60,771 bases of DNA from Sphingobacterium sp. UBA2700. Its GTDB lineage: Bacteria > Bacteroidota > Bacteroidia > Sphingobacteriales > Sphingobacteriaceae. Made by a program: the position numbers and the translations under genes. How positions within the stretch are numbered: position 1 is the stretch's first letter; each line of letters starts with the position of its first letter. The DNA is taken from the NCBI GenBank assembly GCA_002354335.1, contig DELI01000034.1, positions 1 through 60,771 on the forward strand. The letters are read 5' to 3'. This document shows, one piece after another, positions 36,087 to 44,122 of this stretch. The notes under the pieces are model-generated. The model was not told the DNA's origin. It made no database searches and was given only the letters and a program-made list of their open reading frames with translations.

Positions 36087-36186
36087 TTTGGCACACAAAT
36101 TGTGTATTACTTAGTATTCATAATTTAGGTTAATAATTGGTTAGTTAAAGCTTGTAATCTCCCCGATTACAAGCTTTTCTTTTTTA
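36087..36186 (+). ncRNA. candidate small RNA, copy B of a three-copy family
   Basis: Block TAGGTTAATAATTGGTT within 36116-36146, then an intrinsic terminator: stem AAAGCTTGTAATC (36147-36159), loop TCCCC (36160-36164), complement (36165-36177) and a T-rich tail to 36186. Upstream, TTTGGCAC (36087-36094), five bases and TTG (36100-36102) lie about 14 bases before the conserved block. It points away from dbpA and ends next to the stop codon of the convergent DUF2807 gene. No coding potential is visible. Confidence 0.65.
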
Positions 36187-36188
36187 TC

Positions 36189-36950
36189 TTAATTTGCGTT
36201 ATGGATAGTTCCGCCGCTAGATTTTTCGAAGTTTGTTGTTTTTGGGTGTCCTGCATAGTTGACTGTTCCTCCTGAAGAAGCTTCTGCTTTTAAGGTTTCG
36301 CTGACATGTATGCTGATTTTCGCTCCGGTGCTTGCATCTGCGGATACAGTTTTTGCATCTACCTTTGCTGCATTCACGTTTGCATTCGTGCTTGCATCGA
36401 TGGATGCGATTCCAGTTAGGCCTGTTAATACAACCGATGCTGCTGAGGATGCTTCAATATCCAGTTCGTTTACTTTGATCGAGCCGATGGCTAGTTTTGA
36501 AGCCGAGCTTGCATCGATGGATAGTTTACCGGTAGAAATATGCTTTGTTTTTAGGACTCCTGCTGAGGAGAGTGCTATATCTAAGGTACGAACTTCTAAT
36601 GGAACGTTAATCTCTAAACTACCTGCTGAGGAAATTTCAATATGATGTAAATTCGGATTGATGTAAACCGTGGCTTTTAGATTTCTAGAATTTTGAATGT
36701 TACTATTTCGCTTTGCGCGAATAATTAATATGCCATCTTCTATTTTGGTCTCGACTCTGTTTATTTGATAGTGATTTTCAGCCTCTAACACGACTTCATT
36801 CTTGTCGGATTTGACGATTTTTGCTTGAATGCCTGTTGAGACAGCAATTCCGGACGGATTGATTCCAAGTTTTCTGACTTCGGATTGTTGAGCATGGACA
36901 AGAGTAGTAAGCAGGATGAATGCCAGGGTTAGTAATTTTCTCATAATCAC
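36189..36950 (-). CDS. secreted DUF2807 'head GIN' domain protein
   Basis: A 253-residue exported protein with a signal peptide (1-21, ends TLVHAQ). The mature part is a right-handed beta-helix of the putative auto-transporter adhesin (head GIN, DUF2807) family: short repeating strands such as HIEISSAGSLEINVP, LDIALSSAGVL, LSIDASSASKLAIG, LDIEASSAASVVLTG and ASIDASTNANVNAA, each with the S-S-A/S-T turn. Such proteins are surface or periplasmic and of unknown function. Two ATTGCAAT sites 21 bp apart lie 19-47 bases upstream of the start and are likely regulatory. Confidence 0.9.
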   Translation of the reverse strand: MIMRKLLTLAFILLTTLVHAQQSEVRKLGINPSGIAVSTGIQAKIVKSDKNEVVLEAENHYQINRVETKIEDGILIIRAKRNSNIQNSRNLKATVYINPNLHHIEISSAGSLEINVPLEVRTLDIALSSAGVLKTKHISTGKLSIDASSASKLAIGSIKVNELDIEASSAASVVLTGLTGIASIDASTNANVNAAKVDAKTVSADASTGAKISIHVSETLKAEASSGGTVNYAGHPKTTNFEKSSGGTIHNAN

Positions 36951-36968
36951 TTATACTTTATTAATATT

Positions 36969-36997
36969 ATTGCAATTTAAGAATTAGTTATTGCAAT
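36969..36997 (-). promoter_or_regulatory. paired ATTGCAAT operator candidate
   Basis: The palindrome ATTGCAAT occurs at 36969-36976 and 36990-36997, start-to-start distance 21 bp (two helical turns), within the longer direct repeat TTATTGCAATTT. It lies immediately upstream of the DUF2807 gene (start 36950) and about 135 bases before the Crp-type regulator gene at 37132. Confidence 0.55.
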
Positions 36998-37131
36998 TTC
37001 TTGTAGATTTTTGTCTAAATTATTTAAAGTATCACTTTACTGAATCAACAGGGATTTCTCGCCTGAAGGTTTGTTAAGACAGATAAAAAAGCATAATTTC
37101 AACCGATTATTAATCGCACCACTAAAGACCG

Positions 37132-37692
37132 ATGAAATTAATAGAACATTTTAGAAAGTATTATCAAATTGATGATGAGCTAGAGCAAAAGTTAGACATG
37201 ATTATTGAAACCAAGGAGTTCAATAAAGGAGATGTTATTTTCGAGCCTGGCACCTATCTGAAACATATTTATTTTATCGAGGCGGGATTCACTCGAATCT
37301 TTTATTATAAAAATAAGAAAGACATTACCCACTTGTTTTTTGGTTCCAATTCGTTCAGTACGGGTATCGAAAGTGTTTTTTATCGGAAACCTGCTTTCTT
37401 CGGTTTTCAGGCGCTAGCGCCTTCCACCATAAGTTCTATGCCATTTGCTGTTATTGAAGAACTTGCGGAAACGAATATAACGATGAATAAAATAATTCAG
37501 AAAGTACTGTTGGACAATCTGATTCATTTTTCGAACCGTTTTTACAATACGCAATTTGAAACGGCCCACGAACGTTACAATTCGCTTATCCATGAGAACC
37601 CGGAGCTATTTCAAAATGCCACGCTGGGTCATATCGCCTCTTACCTCGGGATTTCACAACAAACCCTATCAGTAATACGCGGACAGAAATAG
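37132..37692 (+). CDS. Crp/Fnr-family transcriptional regulator
   Basis: A 186-residue regulator with an N-terminal cyclic-nucleotide-binding-type beta-roll (about 1-115: FNKGDVIFEPGTYLKHIYFIEAGFTRIFY, here quoted as GDVIFEPGTYLKHIYF) and a short C-terminal helix-turn-helix (about 160-186, LGHIASYLGISQQTLSVIR). The residues needed for cAMP binding (the RxS phosphate cassette) are not visible, as is common in the Bacteroidota members, so the effector is unknown. It lies 75 bases ahead of the TolC-HlyD-permease operon and may control it. Confidence 0.9.
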   Translation: MKLIEHFRKYYQIDDELEQKLDMIIETKEFNKGDVIFEPGTYLKHIYFIEAGFTRIFYYKNKKDITHLFFGSNSFSTGIESVFYRKPAFFGFQALAPSTISSMPFAVIEELAETNITMNKIIQKVLLDNLIHFSNRFYNTQFETAHERYNSLIHENPELFQNATLGHIASYLGISQQTLSVIRGQK

Positions 37693-37767
37693 ATTTCATT
37701 TTTTAAGATATCTGAAAAATCTTTCAACAAACTTGTCAGACCTTTGTGTTGTTAATCAAAAAACACA

Positions 37768-39168
37768 ATGAAAGAAATGGAGTTAACAATGAAAGGTATT
37801 TTTCTCGGTTGTGCTATCACACTCTCCGCTGCGTATTCTGCGACTGCGCAAGAGGGCTTGGTATCATTCAAGGAGCCGGTAGAGAAAGCCATCAACTACA
37901 ACAAATCCATTAAAAATGCGAAGTTAGAAAACGAAAAGGTAGCCCTGGATCGAGAGATGGTGAAAGGGAAGCTGCTGCCTACGGTTTCTGCGAATGCTAT
38001 GTATGGATATGTGAATAGCTTGATCGACCTCGATCTACCGACACAGACCTTGCCAATCACGGGAATTAATTTGTTTGAGGGCAGTCAGAAAGCAAGAGTA
38101 TCCACACAACTGGGGCTTGCTGGCGTGACTGCTACTCAAGTAATTTTCTCGGGTTTGCAAATTACTAATGGACAGAAGGCATTAGAGCAGAAATATAAAG
38201 CTCAGCAATACCTCAGCGAGGCGAGCTACGATGTGGTCGCTCAAGATGTTGTCATGAGCTTTGACCAACTAATGCTGTTAAAGGAAGTCGATCTGTTGAT
38301 TGCGGATTCGGAAAAACGCTTGAACAAGGAACACCTAAAGGTGATTCAAGCGATTGACAACGGATTAGCAATTCCTTATGATCGCGACAAATTGAAATTG
38401 GCGATCCTTGAGTTGGAGAGCAAAAAAGCGGAAGTAGAGAGCAATAGAGAACTGTTGTATTTCAAATTAGAAGAATTGACAGGCATGCCGGTCGACGAGT
38501 TGAAGGCTATACAGTTCGAATTGTCGGAGATTCTTTTGGATAAAGAAACTGCTACGGAGATGAACCGAAAAGAGTTACAGGCATTGGAGGCATCGCAAAA
38601 GGCGTATGAATACGTTTTGAAGAAAGAGAAAGGGGCGAAATTACCGCAGGTATTTGCTTTTGGAAATGTGTCATATTTTAATGCTTTCGGTACGAACATG
38701 AATGTTAAAGATTTGCCTGTAGTAGGCGATTTAAAGTTGTCGAGCAATCATCTGCGCATGGCGCCAAGCTATGCAGTTGGGGTCGGTGCGAAGTGGACGA
38801 TTTTTGAGGGAAAGACGCATCAGTCTTCGATAGACAAAGCGAAGCTTGATATGCAGATCAATGAGAACAAGCTTGCTGATACGAAGGAAAAGCTGTCATT
38901 GTTGCAAAGAAAAACGCTTGTTGATTACGACTTGTCGATGAAGAAAATTCAGGTCAACCAACAACAAGTGGATATTGCGAAAAACAACCTACATTTAGCG
39001 TCTAGACAATTTGAAGAGGGCTTGACCGATGTGACTGAGCGTCTGGAAGCAGAAAATGAGTACTACAAACAAACGTTAAACTATTACAATCAAATCTTAA
39101 ACCAACGTACTGCTGCTTTAGAGCTGCTTAAGGCAAATGGCAATCTGTACGAAACAATAACTCGATAA
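37768..39168 (+). CDS. TolC-family outer membrane efflux channel
   Basis: A 466-residue exported protein of the outer membrane efflux family. The signal peptide (MKGIFLGCAITLSAAYSATA) begins at the internal ATG 37789, which has GGAG eight bases before it; the upstream ATG at 37768 is the longest start and I cannot exclude either. The mature part has the long coiled-coil helices of the periplasmic tunnel (SYDVVAQDVVMSFDQLMLLK; AKNNLHLASRQFEEGLTDVT). It is the exit duct for the HlyD and permease encoded by the next two genes, 3 and 12 bases apart. Confidence 0.92.
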   Translation: MKEMELTMKGIFLGCAITLSAAYSATAQEGLVSFKEPVEKAINYNKSIKNAKLENEKVALDREMVKGKLLPTVSANAMYGYVNSLIDLDLPTQTLPITGINLFEGSQKARVSTQLGLAGVTATQVIFSGLQITNGQKALEQKYKAQQYLSEASYDVVAQDVVMSFDQLMLLKEVDLLIADSEKRLNKEHLKVIQAIDNGLAIPYDRDKLKLAILELESKKAEVESNRELLYFKLEELTGMPVDELKAIQFELSEILLDKETATEMNRKELQALEASQKAYEYVLKKEKGAKLPQVFAFGNVSYFNAFGTNMNVKDLPVVGDLKLSSNHLRMAPSYAVGVGAKWTIFEGKTHQSSIDKAKLDMQINENKLADTKEKLSLLQRKTLVDYDLSMKKIQVNQQQVDIAKNNLHLASRQFEEGLTDVTERLEAENEYYKQTLNYYNQILNQRTAALELLKANGNLYETITR

Positions 39169-39171
39169 ATC

Positions 39172-40137
39172 ATGAAAAAACTAACATATATCATCGCTTC
39201 GCTTGTTTTTTTGCAAAGCTGCTCAAATAAAGAAGGGGGCAAACAAGTAAAGTTAGAGGGAAAGATAGAACGTGATCAATTAGCTGTAACGACAAAAATA
39301 CCGGGTAAGATTCAACGAATTTTGGTTGAGGAGGGACAGCAAGTCCAAAAAGGAGATACTCTAGTGATCCTGGAGTTTCCGGAAGTAGACGCTAAGTCAA
39401 TACAAGCACGAGGTGCGCTTGATGCGGCGCAGGCACAATATGAGATGGCGCTAAAAGGAGCGACCGACGGGCAGATGAAGCAGTTGAACGCGAAAGTTGC
39501 TGGTTTGAAAGAGCAATTTGACTTTGCGCAGAAATCGCTGGACCGCATGAACAACCTGTTGAAGGATTCATTAGTAGCTCAACAGAAATATGACGAGGTG
39601 TATGCAAAATACCAGGGTGCGAAGAACCAATATTTAGCTGCACAAGCTGAAGTTGCCGACGTACAGCATGGCGCTCGCGTAGAGCAACAAAGAATGGCAT
39701 TGGGACAGAAAGAACGTGCGATGGGCGCTGTAAGCGAGGTCAATGTAGCAGCAAAAGAACGTTATATTCTGGCTCCTCAAGACATGACTATCGAGAACAT
39801 CAACCTGCGCGTTGGCGAGTTGGCATTGGCTGGATATAGTTTGGTTTCGGGCTATGTTGTAGACGGTACTTATTTCCGTGTCACTGTGCCGGAAAGCAAA
39901 GTTAAAGACTTTCAAAAAGGAACAGAGAAGACTTTAGTATTCCCTTATTTGAATGATAAGGAGATAAAAGCTCGCGTAGAAACGATCAAATCGTTGAGCT
40001 CTTATGCAAATATCAGCACCGCCTATCCTGATTTCGAAGAACAGGAGACGCTTTTCGAGATCCGCTTAAAGCCAGTTGATTTACAAGGTAGCCGAGAATT
40101 ATTGACGAAAGCGAGTTTTGTTGTTAAACAAGACTAG
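39172..40137 (+). CDS. HlyD-family membrane fusion lipoprotein
   Basis: A 321-residue periplasmic adaptor. The lipobox ends at C17 (VFLQSC), so it is anchored as a lipoprotein. The lipoyl/barrel-sandwich half (KIPGKIQRILVEEGQQVQKG at about 41-60) is followed by a helical hairpin (about 80-190) and the beta-barrel part. It links the permease in the inner membrane to the TolC channel. The gene sits between these two partners in one operon. Confidence 0.92.
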   Translation: MKKLTYIIASLVFLQSCSNKEGGKQVKLEGKIERDQLAVTTKIPGKIQRILVEEGQQVQKGDTLVILEFPEVDAKSIQARGALDAAQAQYEMALKGATDGQMKQLNAKVAGLKEQFDFAQKSLDRMNNLLKDSLVAQQKYDEVYAKYQGAKNQYLAAQAEVADVQHGARVEQQRMALGQKERAMGAVSEVNVAAKERYILAPQDMTIENINLRVGELALAGYSLVSGYVVDGTYFRVTVPESKVKDFQKGTEKTLVFPYLNDKEIKARVETIKSLSSYANISTAYPDFEEQETLFEIRLKPVDLQGSRELLTKASFVVKQD

Positions 40138-40149
40138 GGAGGAGGGGTA

Positions 40150-41319
40150 ATGAAGAACTTTTTAAGTTTATTGAAACGCGAGTTTAGGCTCTTCTTTCAA
40201 AATAAAGTACTGATGGTGTTGTTTTTAGGAGCACCAATTATGTATGGCGTTTTGATCGGCGGGGTTTATAAAAAGGGTAAAGTAACGAACCTACCAATTA
40301 TTGTGGTCGATGAGGACAGAAGTCCTTTGAGCAAGCAGTTGATTGATATGTTCAATGAGAGCGAGGTTATCTATGTCGCTGATGTATTAAACGATGCATT
40401 TAAGGCAAAGGAACGTGCGCTTGAAACGGAATCAACGGTTGTTGTGCAGATTCCGAGGAATTTCTCATCCAACATCAATTACAATAGAAATACTGAATTG
40501 ACAATGTTCGTGAATGCTTCGAACACCTTGACTTCGAACTATGCGATGATGGCAGCGAATGTCGCTGCAGGAACGATGAAGGCGGGGATACAGATTAAGG
40601 CGCAACAGAAGAAAGGTGTTCCTGAGTTTGTCGCAACGCAACAATATGAACCCTTCAAAACGACCATCATCAAACAGAATATCCGCAGTGGAAATTATCT
40701 GTACTTTATGCTGCCGGGGGTGTTATTTACGGTTTTGCAACAGGTTATGATGCTTGGTTTAGCATTAAGTTTTGCCTCGGAATTTGAGAAAGGCACGTTT
40801 GGAGAGCTGGTTGGTCGTTGTAAAAATGTATTCGGGTTGATTCTAGTCAAAATTTTGCCTTACATATTGATGTCGATCTTCATCTTCTTATTGTACTATG
40901 GCTTCTCGGTTTATTACCGCATGCCTTTGCATTTGGAAGGTTTTGCGTTCTATGGCTACACTTTGCTATTCCTGCTGGCGGTTGCTTTTATCGGTATTTT
41001 GGTCAGCATCGCTATACCAAGCCAGTTGAAGGCTACGGAGATTCTGATGGTTATCGCGACGCCTAGCTTTATCCTGAGCGGTTTTACTTGGCCATTAAGT
41101 CAAATGCCGGATTGGATTGTTGCCATTGCCAAGGGAATTCCATTGACGCATTATCTGCAGATTTTCAGAACCATGGTCATTGAACAGGGAACTGCTGCAA
41201 ACGTAAGCAGCTCGGTATGGGGATTAGCAATTATTGCGGGAGTTACCTTATTGCTATCCGTAATTTTATTGCAGTTGAAAATTAAAAAAGTGACGACAAA
41301 AGTTTCAGAAGATATTTAA
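40150..41319 (+). CDS. ABC-2 type export permease
   Basis: A 389-residue inner membrane protein of the ABC-2 permease family (YhhJ/YbhR type): one N-terminal transmembrane helix (about 20-42), a large periplasmic domain (about 45-175) and five further helices (about 185-375), with the signature SGFTWPLSQMPDWI before the last. GAGGAGGGG precedes the ATG. Unlike the operon at 46012-52773 there is no second permease and no ATPase gene here, so energy must come from a subunit encoded elsewhere or a partner has been lost. An inverted repeat directly follows. Confidence 0.9.
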   Translation: MKNFLSLLKREFRLFFQNKVLMVLFLGAPIMYGVLIGGVYKKGKVTNLPIIVVDEDRSPLSKQLIDMFNESEVIYVADVLNDAFKAKERALETESTVVVQIPRNFSSNINYNRNTELTMFVNASNTLTSNYAMMAANVAAGTMKAGIQIKAQQKKGVPEFVATQQYEPFKTTIIKQNIRSGNYLYFMLPGVLFTVLQQVMMLGLALSFASEFEKGTFGELVGRCKNVFGLILVKILPYILMSIFIFLLYYGFSVYYRMPLHLEGFAFYGYTLLFLLAVAFIGILVSIAIPSQLKATEILMVIATPSFILSGFTWPLSQMPDWIVAIAKGIPLTHYLQIFRTMVIEQGTAANVSSSVWGLAIIAGVTLLLSVILLQLKIKKVTTKVSEDI

Positions 41320-41434
41320 AATCCGAATTACTGCGCACAGGGAATAACTATAGCCATAATCCTTGTAATGGTGATTAGTTAACTTACATTTCTTTCATTT
41401 ATGTTCCCTGTGTTCAGTAATTCGGATTATTTTT
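41320..41434 (+). terminator. long-looped inverted repeat and terminator after the permease gene
   Basis: Arms 41320-41344 and 41404-41428 are complementary at 23 of 25 positions (AATCCGAATTACTG and CACAGGGAA parts exact) around a 59-base loop; the right arm runs into ATTTTTT. The first base of the left arm follows the stop codon. It can act as a terminator, but arms this long around such a loop also resemble a miniature mobile element. Confidence 0.55.
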
Positions 41435-41455
41435 TACGCTTAGCTAGCTGATAGC

Positions 41456-41968
41456 CTATCTCCTGGCTGAGGCATCAATGCGATAGATCAGGCTTGGGTC
41501 TTCATTTTGGAAATCACTAAAATAGTCTACCAGTTTGAAGTTACATTTTTCAAGTACATGGATTGACGCTGTATTGCTAGGACGAACCAGAGCGTAAATA
41601 TCCTTTTTCTTAAGCTGATCAAAACCATAGGCTATAGATGTCTTCGCCAATTCAGTGGCATATCCTTTTCCCCAGAATTTTGGCCCTAAGCGATATCCTA
41701 AATTCGTTTGTTGCTTGTCTTGGTATAATTTATTGGATAAACCACCAAAACCTATTATCTCTGGCCTGTTGAGCTCTCTAACCATCCAAATGCCATAATT
41801 ACTGATGTTCCAGTGAAGTAGAATATTATGAAAGACTTCATGTGCGGTCGCAATTGTCATAGGCCCATGCGGATTATGCAGATTCGTTTGTGGATCAGCG
41901 TTGATGGCAAAGTATTCTTGAAAATCATCTTTGCAGGGCCGATGGTAGGATAACCTCTTCGATTTCAT
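41456..41968 (-). CDS. GNAT-family N-acetyltransferase, RimJ/RimL-like
   Basis: A 170-residue acetyltransferase. The acetyl-CoA-binding motif A is GPKFWGKGYATELAKTSIAY, and ASIHVLEKCNFKLVDYF is the usual motif B. The N-terminal SKRLSYHRPCKDDFQEYFAI is typical of the RimJ/RimL group that acetylates protein or small-molecule amines. It starts 4 bases after the stop of the M48 peptidase gene and is probably cotranscribed with it. Substrate unknown. Confidence 0.9.
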   Translation of the reverse strand: MKSKRLSYHRPCKDDFQEYFAINADPQTNLHNPHGPMTIATAHEVFHNILLHWNISNYGIWMVRELNRPEIIGFGGLSNKLYQDKQQTNLGYRLGPKFWGKGYATELAKTSIAYGFDQLKKKDIYALVRPSNTASIHVLEKCNFKLVDYFSDFQNEDPSLIYRIDASARR

Positions 41969-41972
41969 TGAC

Positions 41973-44039
41973 TCAATTTGTTTCTACGGTTGATTGCAGC
42001 ATAATCTCTTTCTGTATGTCCAATATACGCTTCTTTAGCTGAAAGTAATTGTCATTTAACAAGTAGTAATATTGATCCAAACCTAAGCCTAGAAGCTCTA
42101 AATTCTCGTTGATGTAGGCGGCTCCGTCGAAATAGTCGAAGGTATTGCTTATAAGGCGATTTAATTTACCCTCGACCTCGGTATCCAATGTGTTGCTATT
42201 GGCTTTGTGTATCGCTATTAGGTTCTTCAACGCTTCCTTGAAAGCGAGCTCTGCTTTCTTCACTTCCACGGTATGGTAAGCAATTTCAGAATGCGAATGG
42301 TTTTGATAAAAAAAGTTGGTCTTTTGTACCAGATCGAAGTAAAGGTCCATTTGTCCGCTATAGCTTTGCTCGGCGGACATAAAATTTCCATAAGCATCTT
42401 TAAGTTTTGATGCCAAAGGCTGTTCTTGAACGCAATAGTAAAAGTAGTCGAAGACATCACGATTATAACCTTCTATAATTTCTTTAAGCTCAGCAGACTC
42501 TCCCTGCAGTTTCTCTATAACTTCGCTGGTTTCCGTACGCTTATACTTGATGCCATCGTAGTCGAACGTTTCGATATCGATGGTTTTGTTCTCTATTTGG
42601 CGCAGCGTTTCAATGTCAGTCAGGTAAGAATTTAGAAGAAATGTGTCGTTTACTCGCGCAGGACCAAACAAGGTTTCAATGTTCTGCTGTTCGCCATTTT
42701 CCAGTGATAACTCCTCTATCTTGAAAAATGGATTGTTGAATGTATAGTAGTCATTGAAAATAGCATCGAAAGACTCGTTGTCAAACCATGCTTTAAATTC
42801 CTTTGCGAACTCTTCACTAGCCATCCGGCTGGGTTCTTCTGTATAATTTCCCTGTGAAAAGATCATTCGGGTAAACCAATCTGAAGAGCGCGATTGGTTC
42901 TGTAGGATCTGGAGCGCAGGTTCATCGATTGTGTTGCTGAGCTTGATATTGAGCTTGTTAACAGCGGCTATACGATCTGTTTCTGCAGGATGTGATGCCC
43001 ATTGGTTTGTAATGACGAGCTTGGATTTATCAAATTTGTTGAACTCGGCCATGCTGATTTGCGGAATTCCATTGACTTCCGGATAAGCGAACTTGTTACT
43101 TAGGTAATGCGTCGCTGCCCGTTGATCGGCATAGATATCCGCGCTGATGCGGTTCTTTTGCATCTGGGCGCCATAAAAATTGAATACATTGTTAAGACAA
43201 TAATTAGAGAAATTGGATCGGAGGAGGGATGTTTCCACGGCCTTGGAGCCAGCGACTTGAGCAGAGATCGCATCGGCATGGAATTCCATTTCTCTCGATA
43301 ATGCCATGTAACTTTTATTGATCACCTCGTATTGTTTTTGAAGAATCTTCTGCATAACGCCGATGATTGTTTTTGGAAGCCACTGAAAGGCTGCCGCGTA
43401 ATAGCTGGTGTTATACCATTTTTCACTAAGTCTGTTGAGCGACTCATTGTTATAAAGCATGTTGTAGATTGCATGATTGGCATGATACACGTAGCTGCCG
43501 ACGCGCATGCTCCGTTGTGAAAAATGGCCAAATTCATGTGCTAAAACCCCTTTCAGTTCTTGATATGTTACAGAATTGATTAGACCCATGCCGACAATTA
43601 GGTTTTTACGAACAGGGAAGAACATGCTCCAGAAACTCGAGTTGTAAAAAACAGAAGCATTGACTTCGCTGGACAGGTAAACTTTTTTGGGTAATTGTGT
43701 TTCAACTTGTTCTACGATTTCCTCAATCAATGCAAAGAGCTTAGGCTCGGTATCTTGATCGACTTCAAGCAGATGGCTGGTATTCATCCCTTCGAACGAA
43801 AAGATAAACTTAATCAAGAACACAAAGACGAACAGCGAAGAGACAATTAAGCTAATCGCTAAGAACAAGAGTATGAAGTGGGGGAATTTTAAAATTAGCA
43901 CATAGGCGACATAGATTATGGCGGCGCAGAGCCCTATAGTAAATAGTACGAGCAATAAATAGATGAGTCCAAAACCGACGATGGAATACAGGGTTTTATT
44001 TGCTTGTTGTTTGAACTCTGGGGAGATTTCAACTTTCAT
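41973..44039 (-). CDS. M48-family membrane zinc metallopeptidase
   Basis: A 688-residue membrane protein. Two or three hydrophobic segments (about 18-50 and 53-82) precede the peptidase domain with the zinc motif H168-E-F-G-H172 and the downstream EMEFHADAIS that supplies the third ligand (Glu). The long C-terminal part (about 400-688) is helical and charged and does not resemble a known peptidase accessory domain. HtpX-like proteases of this family act in membrane protein quality control. Gluzincin assignment is firm; the substrate is unknown. Confidence 0.9.
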   Translation of the reverse strand: MKVEISPEFKQQANKTLYSIVGFGLIYLLLVLFTIGLCAAIIYVAYVLILKFPHFILLFLAISLIVSSLFVFVFLIKFIFSFEGMNTSHLLEVDQDTEPKLFALIEEIVEQVETQLPKKVYLSSEVNASVFYNSSFWSMFFPVRKNLIVGMGLINSVTYQELKGVLAHEFGHFSQRSMRVGSYVYHANHAIYNMLYNNESLNRLSEKWYNTSYYAAAFQWLPKTIIGVMQKILQKQYEVINKSYMALSREMEFHADAISAQVAGSKAVETSLLRSNFSNYCLNNVFNFYGAQMQKNRISADIYADQRAATHYLSNKFAYPEVNGIPQISMAEFNKFDKSKLVITNQWASHPAETDRIAAVNKLNIKLSNTIDEPALQILQNQSRSSDWFTRMIFSQGNYTEEPSRMASEEFAKEFKAWFDNESFDAIFNDYYTFNNPFFKIEELSLENGEQQNIETLFGPARVNDTFLLNSYLTDIETLRQIENKTIDIETFDYDGIKYKRTETSEVIEKLQGESAELKEIIEGYNRDVFDYFYYCVQEQPLASKLKDAYGNFMSAEQSYSGQMDLYFDLVQKTNFFYQNHSHSEIAYHTVEVKKAELAFKEALKNLIAIHKANSNTLDTEVEGKLNRLISNTFDYFDGAAYINENLELLGLGLDQYYYLLNDNYFQLKKRILDIQKEIMLQSTVETN

Positions 44040-44122
44040 TGGTTAAATTTATTTCGATTCTAAAATAAAAAATTATATCAATAGTACTTTGTATATTCCC
44101 TATTTTTAAGGTTAATCGAGCT

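Noticed and set aside
37132..37692. The Crp/Fnr-type protein considered as truncated because it is only 186 residues long
   Set aside because: Bacteroidota members of this group are regularly about 185-195 residues and the C-terminal helix-turn-helix is complete.
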